Shown here: piece after piece, positions 35,415 through 47,757 of the stretch
Position numbering within the stretch: the first letter of the stretch is position 1
Layout: every line of letters starts with the position of its first letter
DNA from: Hypomyces perniciosus
Taxonomy: Eukaryota; Ascomycota; Sordariomycetes; Hypocreales; Hypocreaceae
Assembly: GCA_008477525.1 (NCBI GenBank)
Contig: SPDT01000010.1
Span: 310,001-374,000, forward strand
Direction: 5' to 3'
DNA: 64,000 bases
The notes under the pieces: model-generated
The model's input: the letters and a program-made list of their open reading frames with translations, nothing else
Told to the model about the DNA's origin: nothing
The model's database searches: none
Translations under genes and position numbers: made by a program

Positions 35415-36616
35415 CGGACGGTGCTGCCATCAACTGAGTGGGTGGCAATGAACCAGTACCGTTACCAACGAGTTGTCGACAAGACCACACTGCGAGAATA
35501 GCTTGTTACCGGCACAGGCTATTAGTTTTATGCTGCAACCGATGGTGATGAGACTGGGTTGAGTCGTTCCGCGTCGTGACCAGATGAGTTGGCGGTTAGA
35601 GGTTCGCCAGGGTACAATGTGTCGTGAAGGTTGCTGAAGATTTTAGACAAGTAGCGGTACGGACAAGGCCACTCGGAATAATCGATGACTTGTGTTGAGG
35701 GGGCGGGATTCCGTAGAAGTACTGCCCTGATGTCGCCTAAGAAGGATGCAGTACTGTGGGTGTATGCTTGGTCAATCCAGCCAAGGAGGAAGTAGTTAGC
35801 CGCCAGCAGAGCGAAGAGAGCCAGTGATCGACCCCTACCCAGGGAAAAAGTTAGGGCATGAGTGGCGGTCCAAGTTTGGGTCGCAAGACAGCGTTGAAGG
35901 GTGGTATCTGGATTGTAGTCCCGGGTTCAGGTGGGATTGGGGATATATGGTGACATGAGCGTGAAGCCCATACAAGCGCTGTAGGGAGCTTAATGATCGA
36001 CCTGGGGAAATCGATGGTCCTGGAAACAACTAGGATATTTGGCTCGTATGAGATGCCGGGTCCTCTAGACGTTGGCGGCACTGTTCATTTGCCCTAAAGA
36101 TGCGGGCTCTGGATCTTGTTAGAGGTAAGAGTACAAGTATGTACTTGTAATACCAATAGGGAGGGGCGTCCAGGGAATGTCCTGGCAAGATACGGTAGAG
36201 AAGACGGAGACTTCTAGTGTCCACATGGGGGGACGAAGGACGATAGAGGAGAAGCTGTGGGGGTGTACTCCGTACCTGGTACCTGATGAAGGAGGATGGG
36301 TGGGTGACTCGATGCAGATTTAAGGCTTCTTGATTCGAGAAAAGCCGCACTGTAATGAACCCAGCACTACTCGTACATGCCCCGTCTACCCTTGTGGTTT
36401 CGGTTGAGCTACCAGGAGCTTTCCGTAGCTCAAGATCGGGAACGAGGGACCGCTTCCAGGAAGGGTAGACTAACAGCAAACAACCCCCCCTGTTCATAAG
36501 CTTTTCGGCTGAAATAGTAAGATTCAAGAAACCATGACAAGAACTTACAGAGTATGACAACCACTTCAAAGTGAAAGGCCTATCGGTTGATGGTGAAATG
36601 GTACGAGTATAGGCTT

Positions 36617-36664
36617 ATTCTTTTTCTTCTTCTTATTCTTCTTCTTCTTATTCTTCTTCTTCTT
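36617..36664. repeat. TTC/TTATTC microsatellite
   Basis: Plus strand reads as repeated TTCTTCTTATTC-like units; the complement is a GAA-rich purine tract. Confidence 0.8.
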
Positions 36665-38663
36665 GACTCGACTATAAGCAGTGAATGCTGCGTTGGCCAG
36701 GAGGGGTGATGGAAAGATACGGACGCAGTGATCCGATACTGTTCGCGGCCATGCAAAACCAGACCCATCGGGCAGTTACTCACACGCACGAGTACGAAGT
36801 ACGCACACCACGTATATGCCAGACCGCTGCTTCAAGCAAAATAGGCGTACAAGCTGAGATGGCCTTCGACGCCAGCCAGCATGGCATCGATCTTATTAGC
36901 CAGCCACTGCATGACGACAGGGCTTGTAAGGCATGCCAAAGGCAGGGCATGGGCACTCATAGAACAGCAGGAGTCGATTGCCATACGGCACCTCGGCTGG
37001 GACATCTGTGAGTTGTTCATTGGCTTCTGCAACATTAGCTTTGCAACGACTGCACGGATGAACGCATGACCGTTGCTAAGGCCCGTCCTCGCATTGGGCC
37101 AATTGGGGCTACAGAAAGCATGGTTATCGAGGGTTAAGAAACGAAAAAGGCAGACGCCGGGGGCGCGCATATCGGTGAACAGGGGGGCTACCGCACAAGG
37201 ACAAGGGTCATCCGCGACAACCCATACTCGTAGACTACAAGAAGCTGCAGGGCTGTTGTTCAGAGAAGGGAGGTACTCGTACGAGTGGGGGAGCAGCCAC
37301 ATTTGATGCAGGTAATCGTTCAGTGGGCAAGGAGGGTCAAGTGGCAGCGGAGTAGGTATGGTGGTTCTTTTGCGATCAATCAGGAACACATCTCATGGTG
37401 TAAGTCGAAGAGGCGAGAGGATGTGATGGCCTTGGCTGCTGTGCCCTCGGCCGAGACCGAAGGAGCATGTACATTCTTCCGGTCTGACATTATTGCTAGC
37501 AACACAAGAGTGAAGAGAAGATGCGAAGGCAGAGAGACATGACCAAAACATGCGGGTTTGCACTTGTGTGAGAAACACCATGATGCATCAAGAAATCCAC
37601 TCACGATTCCTTCCACGCGCGTAATCGAGCTGGTATTTTCGGTCTTGTGGCAGATGCTGCGTTAGTTCCGGTCTTCATATTATTAAGGAGCGGCATTTGC
37701 GGCCAGGATGACTTCTTGTCCTAGGCCTAACGGAGACAAGCAGTCAGCAACGTGCTATTCTGGTTGAGCATGGCCCACGTTGATGTTGGGTAGAACGCCG
37801 CGATGGAGTCGAATCAGCAGCCACTGCCCGGAGGCATCGCCAGAGCATGCATGGATCAAGAGATGAGCAGAAGAAGGTTGTGGCCAAACAAGCATCCTTC
37901 CAGGCTACAGACGCCTTAGTCTGGGGTCAGTCAGTTAGCCGTACGCTGAGGAAGATGAGCAACGGTGTAACCTGGACAGGACAGCCTTGGTGGGGCTGGC
38001 TCGACCGGAGCTTCGAGCTTCGAGCTATGGCTCGTCCGATTCTTTGTTCATGCCACCCACATGGGTAAAGTCCGAGATGAGAAAGCAGGCGGGGAATAAC
38101 TGATCTCTCTCAATCATTTCAGCATGGCGGCGCGACCGTAAAGCTTGTGCTCCGTATCCCAGAAGGTTATCCACACACAGGGGCCACAAGCCAAGTCGTT
38201 TCATCGTAGGCCGGGGCCCGCCGGACAAGTCCACGGTTCTAGTCTTGTCAGGGGGGGCGCTGCGAACGAAAATGACCACGAATGTCGCTGTTGTCGTCTC
38301 GTCGTCGGTAATTGGTTTGTTATGCCTTGGTGCGCCGCGATTTTTTTCTTCTTGATTTTTTTAATCCCTCTTATTTTCCTCATCTGGAAATTGTAGGCTG
38401 GAAGCTGTGTCATCGCCTCATCAAAGCTTGGTAGATCAAAATAAGCCGAAAAGCGGTAAAATTAGTCTGTCCTGGCCGTTTCAACGCCGCCCCAGCAGTG
38501 GACCTATGGAGGAGTATGGCATATTAGTAGGTATGCCGCCAGCGGAAACAGCGTCCGACTGCAGAGATAGGGCGATTTGATAAGAGTTGTTGGAATGAGA
38601 CCATCCGCCCAGGAATAAGCATGAATGCAGTAGGGCGGCTGCGTGGGGCTGCGAACTGAGGTC

Positions 38664-38683
38664 GTGATGTGATGTGATGTGAT
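38664..38683. repeat. (GTGAT)4 microsatellite
   Basis: Four exact tandem GTGAT units, followed by GAG. Confidence 0.85.
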
Positions 38684-38974
38684 GAGATTGAGCCCTCCCG
38701 TACTCTGTAAATCGAATCTAATAGTACGTATCTGCCTGTCGTCTTGAAACAGCGACGCATGATGGAAGGATAGCCCTATCTTTGTCGCCCGGCCAGCACG
38801 CACCGCATCTCATATTATCGTCCACGGTGCGTAGTCGTACGAGTCCGACGCGGCGCGACCAACAAAGGCATGGCATACGACGTACGAAGTACATCACAGA
38901 GACCACAACCTACCTATGCACCTGTCTAATGCCTATCCGTCTGCATAGCTTATGTGTTTTATCCGTCTTTGCTT

Positions 38975-39027
38975 GTCTCGTCCCGTCTCGTCTCATCTCG
39001 TCTCGACTCGACTCGACTCGACTCGAC
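38975..39027. repeat. CTCGT/CTCGA pentanucleotide array
   Basis: About ten pentamers, first mainly GTCTC/CCGTC variants and then five regular GACTC units. The change of unit along the array suggests slippage followed by point mutation. Confidence 0.8.
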
Positions 39028-42000
39028 TTTGCAGCCACAAACAAGGGAATGAACGGGTATACATGCGTACGTTGTATTAAGGCAAGATCCGACAACCACA
39101 TGGCTTTTTCGTGCCAGGTCTCGGATGGCCGCCGGACCACGCGGACGCAAGGAGCCGCCATGTCGGAAGTGGGAAAGCCCCAGGGCCATTGGGCTCGTTA
39201 GGCGTGGTGGCCATCTCTGACGACGCGGGTCTGCCTGGGAAAACTGGAGTTTGCCGTTTGAAAAGGCCCTGGTCGATGCTGTAACACAACTGTGGGCTCT
39301 GGTTGCCGCCGCTGTTGCAGGTGATGATACCTATGATAATAAAAGAAGAACACGTACCCCGTATTTCTGGCGAGAAACGAATTCCAGATCAGCGTTAAAG
39401 ACGGGCATTTTTTTTCTTGGTCTTCCCCTTTCGCAATGGAACACTTCCGGATGTAGGGGGCGTGCTCCGCTATCGTATCGTCCGTACGAAGGAAGTACTC
39501 CGTACCAACGGAGCAATGCAGCAGCAAAAGACCGGCTTGGCCTCGACCGTGGTTCATCGATTGCATGTGTTATGTGCTGCAGTGCGTATGTATGTATGTA
39601 TCGTACTCGCATGTACGAGAATGCCATTGATCGCTGGCCAAATGCCACCCACCCTCCATCATGAAAGCGGCCAAGGGAGCGAGCGAATGGAAATAGCAAC
39701 TGTGTGATAGAAGGCGAGCAAAAAAAAAAACTAAAAAAGTTACAGGGGGGCGGCGGAAGAGAAACCACTTGGCCAGTTATCGACACCCCCTCTTTAGGAC
39801 CGACCTCGTTCCGTGCCCGCCTACCCTTACCCTTGGTCCCGCCGTGCCTGGGTTTTGCTTCCTCAAGTATTATTTCAGGACCTCTCGCGTAGCCTCATAA
39901 CGCAGCCATTTCCCCGCGCCAGACGCCGCCGCCTTGCCTTTCTGTCCAGCATCCGTCCTTGCGCTCCTTGCACACACATCACAACAAGCCTGTGATCTAA
40001 GAGATGAAACTGGCTGCTCAAATAGGGCCGGTAAGGAACGGTGAACAGAAACAGAGAGGCAAATAACCAAGTACCAAGGGAGGACGGGCCAACGCCTGAG
40101 TAGGCACTAGCCGGGTGCCCGGAGAAGCAGTAAAGGACCCTGTTATGGAGTAGGAGCATGGAGTAACTTGGACCTTTCATTTCGAAAAACCTCCTTTGGC
40201 AAGTTTGCCGCTCCTCACTCCTCACTCCTCACTCCTCGCTCCTCGCCCCTCGAGCAGATTCCCTGCGAAGAGGTCGGCAAGGTGCTGTGCTCATGCTAAG
40301 ACCTGTAAACGCGCCTATGGAATCGCTTTCGTGCTGTCGGGTGGGTTGCTGGCAGCACGTTCTGGACATGGTTGTGAGGCATCCTCGGTTTTACTTGAAA
40401 ATGGCCCGACTAGCCAATGGCAGCAGTGCTGGCCCGGGTCGTCATTCGTTCTCGACCTACTGGAACAAGCAGGTGGTGTGGTCCAGAGCCATGGATGGAT
40501 GCTTGATGGGATGCTTATAGGATGCTTATGGGATGCTGCTACTGGAACGAGCTCGATGTGGGCGGCAAGCATCTGCAAGTTGCAACCCGTATTCCCTAAA
40601 GCAACAGCCTACATACATTAGTAGCTGGAGCTACTGCTACGAAGCTCAATCAGCTCCAAGGAGATCGTTGCCCGTGGGATTGCCACAGGCTACATGTGGC
40701 TAGCACTGGTTGCTTGTTGGGGTTTCTGGCTGATGTTTAGAGCGTCCGCCTCGATGCGATCTGCTTGTGAGCTGCATATCTATTGCCACATGAGTTTACA
40801 CATTCAATTACATGAGGTAATACCAAGAGCTGAGCGGCGGGACATCGAGTAATTCAGCTTTCAGTGGAATGACGGGTGATCCCAAGCTTCCGTCCAGGCA
40901 ATTTGATGAAAGCAGAGCATTACGGAGTGCTTCGTACTTCTTCTAATTTCCTTTCAGCTCTTCTTGGGGGCCGGTATCTACTCCGTTCTCTGTCCGGTGT
41001 CATTCACACACGTGGTGGTGGCTATAATCCTTGGCTCCCATGCCCATCTTCTCGGACAAATTGATCTGTTCTGCTCCGTGGGCATGGATGAGATGACGCA
41101 TCGAACAAGTCCTCGTTATGTTCTTCTCGCTACTACCTACCTAGTAAGTTATGGCTTCTGGGCTTGTGACAAGTCGCGAAGAATCCCCAGGGTTCTGAGA
41201 CAACTCACGCCTTGTTGAGAAGACAAAGGCTCAAGAGCTTGGCTAATAGGCGCCGGGTGGGCAAACCAAGCCTCACATCAACATCTCAACCACCACATAA
41301 TCCTGGTAAAGCCTTACCCACCCGCACGAACAGCCCCTCTGGCCCAGCAGCTTGACCGGTGCATCACCGTACTCATGCGTTGATTGTCTGCACCCCGGAG
41401 CTTCTCGTCCCAATCGGAGCAGCGCCAAGTAACTCTCCAGACCCGGCATGAGACGTGTCCTGTCTGATGGTGTAAGGTAACACATTTGCTCATATTGATA
41501 GATCCTCTACCAAGTATGGCCATGATAATATGTTGTAAATCGATCTAAGCGCTATTATTAGTCCATCGGATCTTGTACCCAATGCTGAAGCGCTTCTCTC
41601 CGTAGGAGCACAGACATTTGCGGGAACTTTGGGGACGTGTTGGTCTGCTATTGATTCCCCTCCTTCTACGAAGTACCTGGCTGCATATGGAGTATTGCAT
41701 GTACGAACATGCAGAGGTAGTGGTAGTACTACGTAATATGGCATTTGACCGCTCACATTTGGGGACTTTTATGCGTCCTGGAGGCTATGTAGAGGCGACG
41801 CACGAAGTACGAGTAGGTATCTTGTCTTGTGTGATTGCTTTTTTGTCCTGTCTGCACCTTGAGTCGATGAACTCCTGAGTCTCACTTCTGCCGGCATATG
41901 CACGACACCCTTGACCTAAGACATACAGCTCGGCTAGCTGAACCACCGCAGATCTCTTGCGTACAGACGCCCAACCAGCCGATTGACGATCGCCTCATGA

Positions 42001-42470
42001 CGCAAAGCGTGTTCTGGCAGGAAACTCCCCGTTGTAGAATGGAATTTCCAAACTCGAGAGTAACAGAGGCCATTCACTGCATCCACTTTCACATGCCATT
42101 CGGTGTGACTGCTGGTTCAAGGGTAACCAAGACCTTGGTATTGAGGGCGGCTAGTTGCGGGACGAGATCACTCGTTGCATCGGCAATAGAAAGACACCAA
42201 CCTGCTATCAAGAGGCATTCCTCTTATCTTTATATAAAGAAAAGGAAAACACTGGTGGATAATAAATACTTAAAAATCGAGACCCTTATTAGCTTTTGGT
42301 GGAAAGTGTTTCTTGCGCCGAAACAAACCATTCTCCGGTAGTTTTCAAAACCGGATACGGAATAGTCGCATAGGTTCGAGAAAAAATCCTATAATTGGCA
42401 TTCTATAGCCCATGTATAACTATGTTTTCGACTTCATTCATCATATCCCCAAAAAGCCTATCTCGTGGCG

Positions 42471-43546
42471 CTAGTAATCATAAAATCCCTTCCCACTCTT
42501 CTTTCCGAGCCAGCCGGCATCAACCATCTTTCCAAGCAACACACTTGGCCGATACTTGGAATCACCTGTTTCCTCGTGAAGGACCTTCATGATAGCCAAG
42601 CATGTATCCAAGCCAATGAAATCAGCAAGCTGAAGAGGGCCCATGGGGACGTTGGTTCCGTTCTTCATGATGGCGTCAATTGAGTCCCGGTCACCAACCC
42701 CTGTCTCAAGGCAGATAACAGCCTCGTTGATATAAGGCATGAGGATCCGGTTCGCCAAGAATCCGGGAGAGTCGGCAGACACGGAAGTGACCTTGCCCAT
42801 CTTCTTGCAAAACTCCACAGCAGTGTCGAGTGTCTCCTTGCTTGTCTGTAGACCGCTGATGATCTCAACACCTTTTTGAACAGGGACGGGGTTCATGAAG
42901 TGGGTAGAAACAACTCGAGATGAAGCAGAGGTATCTTTGGGGTCAGAAGTTGTAGCGGCAGCAATACGTGTGATAGAGATGGAGGATGTGTTGGTGGCCA
43001 AAATAGCATGTGGAGGACAGATCTTGGCCAGCTTGCTGAAGATCTCGAACTTGACCTTAGGAATTTCTGGCACAGCTTCAATTACGAAGTCAACGGAAGA
43101 GAAGTCTTCAAGGTTTGTGCTCGTGCTGATTCGCGATCGTGCCTCGTCGGCCTGTTCCTGTGTGATTCTGGACTTGGATACATCCTTCGCGAGCAGCTTC
43201 TCTATCCTTCATGTCAGCCCGCCTTGCCATGCTATTAGCTAGCTTCGAGTAATTGGAACGCACCGGCAAAAGCAATTCCCTTCTTCAATGCCTGCTCAGA
43301 AGCATCAACCAATGTGACTGGAACCTGAGCTTTTTGGGCGGCAACAAGGGCAATTCCAAGACCCTGTGATATATCAATTAGCAATTGCATCTCGCATCAC
43401 ATGTTAGTCTGGAAGGGTACCATTTGACCTGCGCCAAGGACACCCAGGCTCTTGACGTCGGCAGCATACTGCCTTGGGGAGGAGCTGAAGCAGCGCGCCT
43501 GGCGCAGAGCTCCCAATGATCGCATTCGAAGAATTGAGCTCGCCAT
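42471..43546 (-). CDS. 3-hydroxyacyl-CoA (3-hydroxybutyryl-CoA) dehydrogenase, probably mitochondrial
   Basis: NAD-dependent oxidation of 3-hydroxyacyl-CoA in beta-oxidation. Exons (minus) are 43546-43421, 43363-43264 and 43201-42471 (318 aa, usual for the short bacterial-type HBD family). The N-terminus MASSILRMRSLGALRQARCF is basic with no acidic residue, consistent with a mitochondrial presequence. The Rossmann loop GVLGAGQM|GLGIA is interrupted by intron 1. Next are NFEDF-like NLEDFSSVDFVIEAVPE, NTSSISITRIA, the catalytic His region STHFMNPVPVQKGVEII, SPGFLANRILMPYINEA, and the C-terminal helical domain with NVPMGPLQLADFIGLD, ending SGKGFYDY. All family motifs are intact. It shares a 325-bp promoter region with TOF1. 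Confidence 0.94.
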
Positions 43547-43871
43547 TTTAGATTAATGAGAAGGAGACTGAAGAGCTCCGATCGCTGGAGCTCGAAAGGA
43601 TGTCAATGATCCCGGGTAACCTCGGCTCTTAGCGGGGTGACTGAGAGTCGTCCTTTATCAATTGCCGAAAATCTCCCTCTTATCGGTCGCGTAAATTGGC
43701 AAGGCTGACTCAACGCGTCTAGACGCGTGTTGGAGGGGACGGATTACGGAGTACCTTAATAGTTGATGTATCGAGAAGCTGCATTGCGCGCTTCATTGCT
43801 TTCAATGTTGTCGCAGAACCTGGAGAGCCTAGAACTTCCGTTATAGCGGCTTCACGTGGGAAACAATCAGA
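43547..43871. promoter_or_regulatory. Bidirectional promoter, dehydrogenase/TOF1
   Basis: 325 bp between two divergent start codons. It carries the palindromic double MCB site (separate entry) and an ATTACGGAGTACC element near 43743. A single regulatory region must serve a beta-oxidation gene and a replication-fork gene. Confidence 0.6.
43713..43728. promoter_or_regulatory. Palindromic pair of MCB (ACGCGT) sites
   Basis: ACGCGTCTAGACGCGT is a perfect 16-bp palindrome made of two MluI cell-cycle boxes separated by CTAG. ACGCGT is the known binding core of the MBF (Mbp1-Swi6) G1/S factor in fungi. It lies about 145 bp before the TOF1 ATG, a natural G1/S target. Binding here is inferred. Confidence 0.65.
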
Positions 43872-46800
43872 ATGGAGCTGCCTGATGGCACGACGGACGT
43901 TGTCCATCCCGAAGTTCGGGCCCATATCGGCAGCCTCATCGCCGCGGTAAGTTGAACCGGATATGCCAGTGGCAAGGTACTAATAATCAATTGGAACAGC
44001 TGGGAGGTACGAGTGCGGATGATGATGGACGATACCAACTGGGAGACGACGCCCTGGAGGTCCTCCGCGATATGAAAAGATGGATCCGTTTCTACGACGA
44101 AAAGACGAACCGGATGGATGTCGCCCGTTGTATCCACGAAGCAAACTTGATCGAAGGCGATTTGCTCCCGATTCTATCAACATGGCCAGAAAATGCGACG
44201 GAAAGCAAGTACAAGTCTCGGATTGCTCTGGCATGCTTCGAACTCATGGTGCCTCTAACTTGGCCGATGGAGCGGGATAAGGAGCGAATGACGGTCAACC
44301 ATCATCGGCACATGCCGGTGTTGGAACTGGCCCAGGTTCAATACAAAAGGGCAATAATAAATTATGATGGTGCCAGGATCTTGCATGCTGCCATCAGGAC
44401 TGCGTTGCCTTCTTTGGCACTGTCTACTGGGGACAGAGGAGCACGAGACCAGGGCATCATCAAATTGGTCTTGTTCTTCCTTCGCAACATGGCCATGATT
44501 TCGCCGCCGCCAAACATCAAGTATGACGGTGATGAGACCCAAATATCAAGATCCGCCACAATCGACGCATTTGCGTATCAAGACATCTTTCTGTTCCTCC
44601 TCACAGTTGCCTCGAATATGGGTGATGAGTTCAGAACGGAGGACACCACTGTTATGGAAATCATATACCATCTTGTCAAGCGAGTCGACATAGATAAACT
44701 CTTCATGACTGAACAGCAGGTGAACAAAGCAAAATCAGACGAATTGTCCTCACTGATGAAGAAGGAGGCCGCCATGCTCAAAGCATACAACCACAAGGGC
44801 CCAACCCGACACAACCGCTTTGGAACAATGCTCTGGGTGAAGCGTGAAGATGGAAAGATGTATTCTTTATCGGGCCAGAACGCGCTCGCCGATTCCACAA
44901 AGCGGAACCAGAAACTGGATAGCAGCAAGACGTTCAAGCCACCTCGGCGGGGGAGGAAGGAGGACAAGGACGAAAGAGATATGGGGCCACCGGCGAAGCT
45001 TAATGCGCGAGCAAATGGTCAACTCCGGTCTTTTGTAGAGGACTTCCTGGATTCTGGATTCAATCCTCTGTTTCAGCATGTTCGCAAAACCATCGATCGT
45101 GAGGCTTCACACGTCATGCAGTATCACAGGCGTCAGTTCTTTTACCTGGTCGCATGGTTCCTAGAGGCAGAACGGGCCAGAAGAAAGTCAAAGAAAGCCT
45201 TTGCTAAAAAAGACGACGACGTCAGCAGCTTCAATCTCGTCGCTGGTGTATTGAACCAAGAGATGTTCATCACCCTAAGCAAGGGAATGCACGAAGCATA
45301 CGAATACAAGGATTGGAACGAGTTGTCTGCTGTCATGAGATGCTTCACACAGATTCTCCTTACCGTTCAGGAGATGGCTGAAAGTGGCAATGAAGAGAAT
45401 GATGAAATCGCCGAAAACGTCTTGAGTCGTCTCTTTTATGAAGAGTCAACGCATGATATCATGGCGAATATTGTCAGAACCTACAAAGACCAAGGATTTG
45501 ACTATCTAGATGCCGCCACAGAGTTAGTGCACCACTTCTTGCGCATCTTGGAGGCATATTCTAAGCAGAATGTGGACATGCAAGTTCGTTCTCGCAAGAG
45601 AACACGCCAGAAGAAGCAGGCGGCGAAGCAAGCTACTGAGGACGGGGCCATGGAGGAAGAAAACGACGACTCCGCCAACGATGAGGAAACTGCAGAGCGC
45701 ACATCAAAAGAACGCAAGTTTGATTTCCAAAAATTTGCCGCTCGCTTCACGCCACAAGGAGTTGTCGACACGTTCGTCACCTTTACCAAATTCTACCAGG
45801 ACATGAACGATACTCAGCTCAAACGTGTCCATCGCTACTTTTACCGCCTGGCCTTTAAGCAGGAGATGAGCGTCATGTTGTTCCGTGTGGATATCATCCA
45901 CTTATTGTACAATATGATCAAAGGCCCCGAACCTCTTGACAAGTCGTCCAGCATATACAAAGATTGGGAGGAGCTTGTCAAGCAAATTCTGCGCAAGTGC
46001 TTCAAAAAGATTGAGCAAAGGCCTGAGCTCATCATCGAGATGTTGTTCAGCAAATTACAGAGCACCGCTTTCTTTTTGGAGTACGGCTACGAGAAGCAAA
46101 CTGCTTCTACTAACAAGAAACAAGCGAAGCCGGCGCCAGAGCTTGTTTTCAAGTACACAGAGGAGCTAGACCGGCAAATCGCCACTGTTGTTGGTGCATT
46201 GCTAGACAAGAATGAGGCAGACCAGATCAGTTGGGTGAAGAGCATCATTGCAGAGGCTGAAAGCGAGCGCCAATCGTGGGCTGCAGCTGAGGAGGCAATA
46301 GCCTCAATTGAGAATCCATCTGAAGAAACAGCAGACCCGGATGCACAGCCCGAGCCAAAGATGCCCCCTTTGTTCCGTAAGTCTTCTGTTCTGTTTTTAC
46401 CATGTTGAGTTTTGGTACTAACAGTACTAGATGTCCGTCCTGATAGCCCCGCACGGCGTACAGCCATATTCAAGAATTCTTACCTCCGTCTTCTCTTGAC
46501 CCTCTGTGGGTTTAAGTTGCTTGGGCCTGCTTCAGAAGAGACACCCGAGTCTTTATGGGTTCTTCCAGCTGAAGTCACGGCCGATTCTCTCAAAGATGCG
46601 CTACATTACATAAACCAGGCTGAATTCACTCCACCTACATTCGAGGATGGAGGGTTAGCTGAGAATCAGCTAAAGCGCAAGACAGTCCCCCGGAAGAAAG
46701 CAGTATTCGATGATGACGAAGCTGACGACATTGACGACGAATTTCAGTTCGAGCAAGGCGGCCTAAGGACTAGAAAAGCAATCGATGAACCCGACAAGCC

Positions 46801-47419
46801 AAAGAAGACCAGAAAGAGGAGACGAAAGAACAGTCAAGTCGAAGAACTAGACGATGAAGAGTTAGAAGAGAAAGCGCTGAAGCGACGTGAGCGTGAGAGA
46901 GAAAAGGCCCGGAAGATCAAGTCTGCCATGTACGTTCGCGATGGCGACGACGATTTTGACGAAGAGGAGGATGCTGCATTCTTCGCTCGTGAGCGGGAGA
47001 TTGCTACGAGGGCAGCTAAGGCTGCACAGTCTGTCCCGGAACCTGCTGCCGTCACTGCACCCAAGAAACGCAAGCCCGTGGAAGTCAGTAGCGATGAGGA
47101 TGATGATGGTGAGGAGAATGGTAATACCTTGGGTTTGACTCAGGAGACGCGGATGAGTAGTCAGGATACACCACCCTTGGATGCCAGCGATGGTGAGAGC
47201 AGGAAGAAGAGGAAAGTGAGCGTCGAAGCTGACGATAGCGCCCACGACGAAGACGGCGATGGAGATGTGGATATGGAGGATGGTAATGCTTCCGTGTCTC
47301 AGAAGAACCAAGAGGTAGAAGGAGATGACAAAGAGGACACAGAGGATGCCCCTCTGGTGGTAGCCAGAAGACCGAGGGTGAGAGGCGGGTTTGTAATTGA
47401 TAGCGATGATGACGAGTAG
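43872..47419 (+). CDS. TOF1: Replication fork protection protein Tof1/Timeless
   Basis: Component of the Tof1-Csm3 complex, which travels with the replisome, supports pausing and S-phase checkpoint signalling. Exons are 43872-43946, 44000-46376 and 46431-47419 (1146 aa). The short first exon, [20 protein letters not shown]..., joins [20 protein letters not shown]; the DD-rich start and the blocks [23 protein letters not shown] and [20 protein letters not shown] form the TIMELESS N-terminal domain. The middle holds [17 protein letters not shown] and [20 protein letters not shown]. The second intron (54 nt, branch TACTAAC) joins PPLF to [20 protein letters not shown]. The last ~250 residues are an acidic/basic disordered tail. 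The length is close to other filamentous-fungal Tof1 proteins. The paired MCB site upstream suggests G1/S expression. Confidence 0.94.
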
Positions 47420-47757
47420 ACGGGAACAGCAGCAATAATGCGGTTGGCGTTTCTGGCAGGGAGTTCAAGATGGGTTTGGCATACGAATCACTGTTGCGTA
47501 CGGAGTACATTTCATGCATTTAGTTACCTTAGCTACCCAGCAGGCATTGGTCAAGATTGTTTTGGTTCCCTCCGAATGAATTTATACTATGTGATATAAA
47601 ATTTGAAAATTTGCACTTCTATAATCCGAGTAGAAGCGGCCATGAATATGACTCAATCTGTGAACAACGAACTTTTAAAGTATATAAGAGAGATGGAAAA
47701 AAAAAGAAAAGGGTTCCAGTCATAATCATTAAAAAAGAAAGAGAAAAAAAAGGGCTC
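47420..47757. other. Convergent intergenic region TOF1/BOR1
   Basis: 338 bases holding both 3' UTRs. One GTACGGAGTAC element lies at 47498-47508, and an A-rich stretch (47695-47752) precedes the BOR1 stop. No gene is seen. Confidence 0.5.

Larger units (their letters stand above)
35338..42470. other. 7.1-kb gene-free island upstream of the homeobox gene
   Basis: The largest stretch without a supported gene. A TATA-like ATATATATA lies about 70 bp before the homeobox ATG. The rest is a patchwork of simple repeats: TTC/TTATTC units (36617-36664), four GTGAT units (38664-38683), a CTCGT/CTCGA pentamer array (about 38975-39027), GTAT units (39585-39601), CTCACTC-type repeats (about 40211-40253) and ATGCTTATGGG-like units (about 40490-40530). 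It also holds GTAC elements (36265, 36792, 38882, 39495). The open frames (36030-36569, 36832-37389, 39331-39786, 40196-40621, 41898-42341) show no domain or consistent composition. Confidence 0.6.

Noticed and set aside
36832..37389. 185-codon minus-strand frame in the 7.1-kb island
   Set aside because: Cys/Pro/Leu-rich random-looking sequence with no domain, no intron signals and no matching composition.
41898..42341. 147-codon plus-strand frame near the dehydrogenase gene
   Set aside because: No domain; the tail is an AT-rich translation.
42360..42400. tRNA B-box-like GGTTCGAG
   Set aside because: No A box at the right distance and no cloverleaf; other GGTTC sequences in the window fail the same way.
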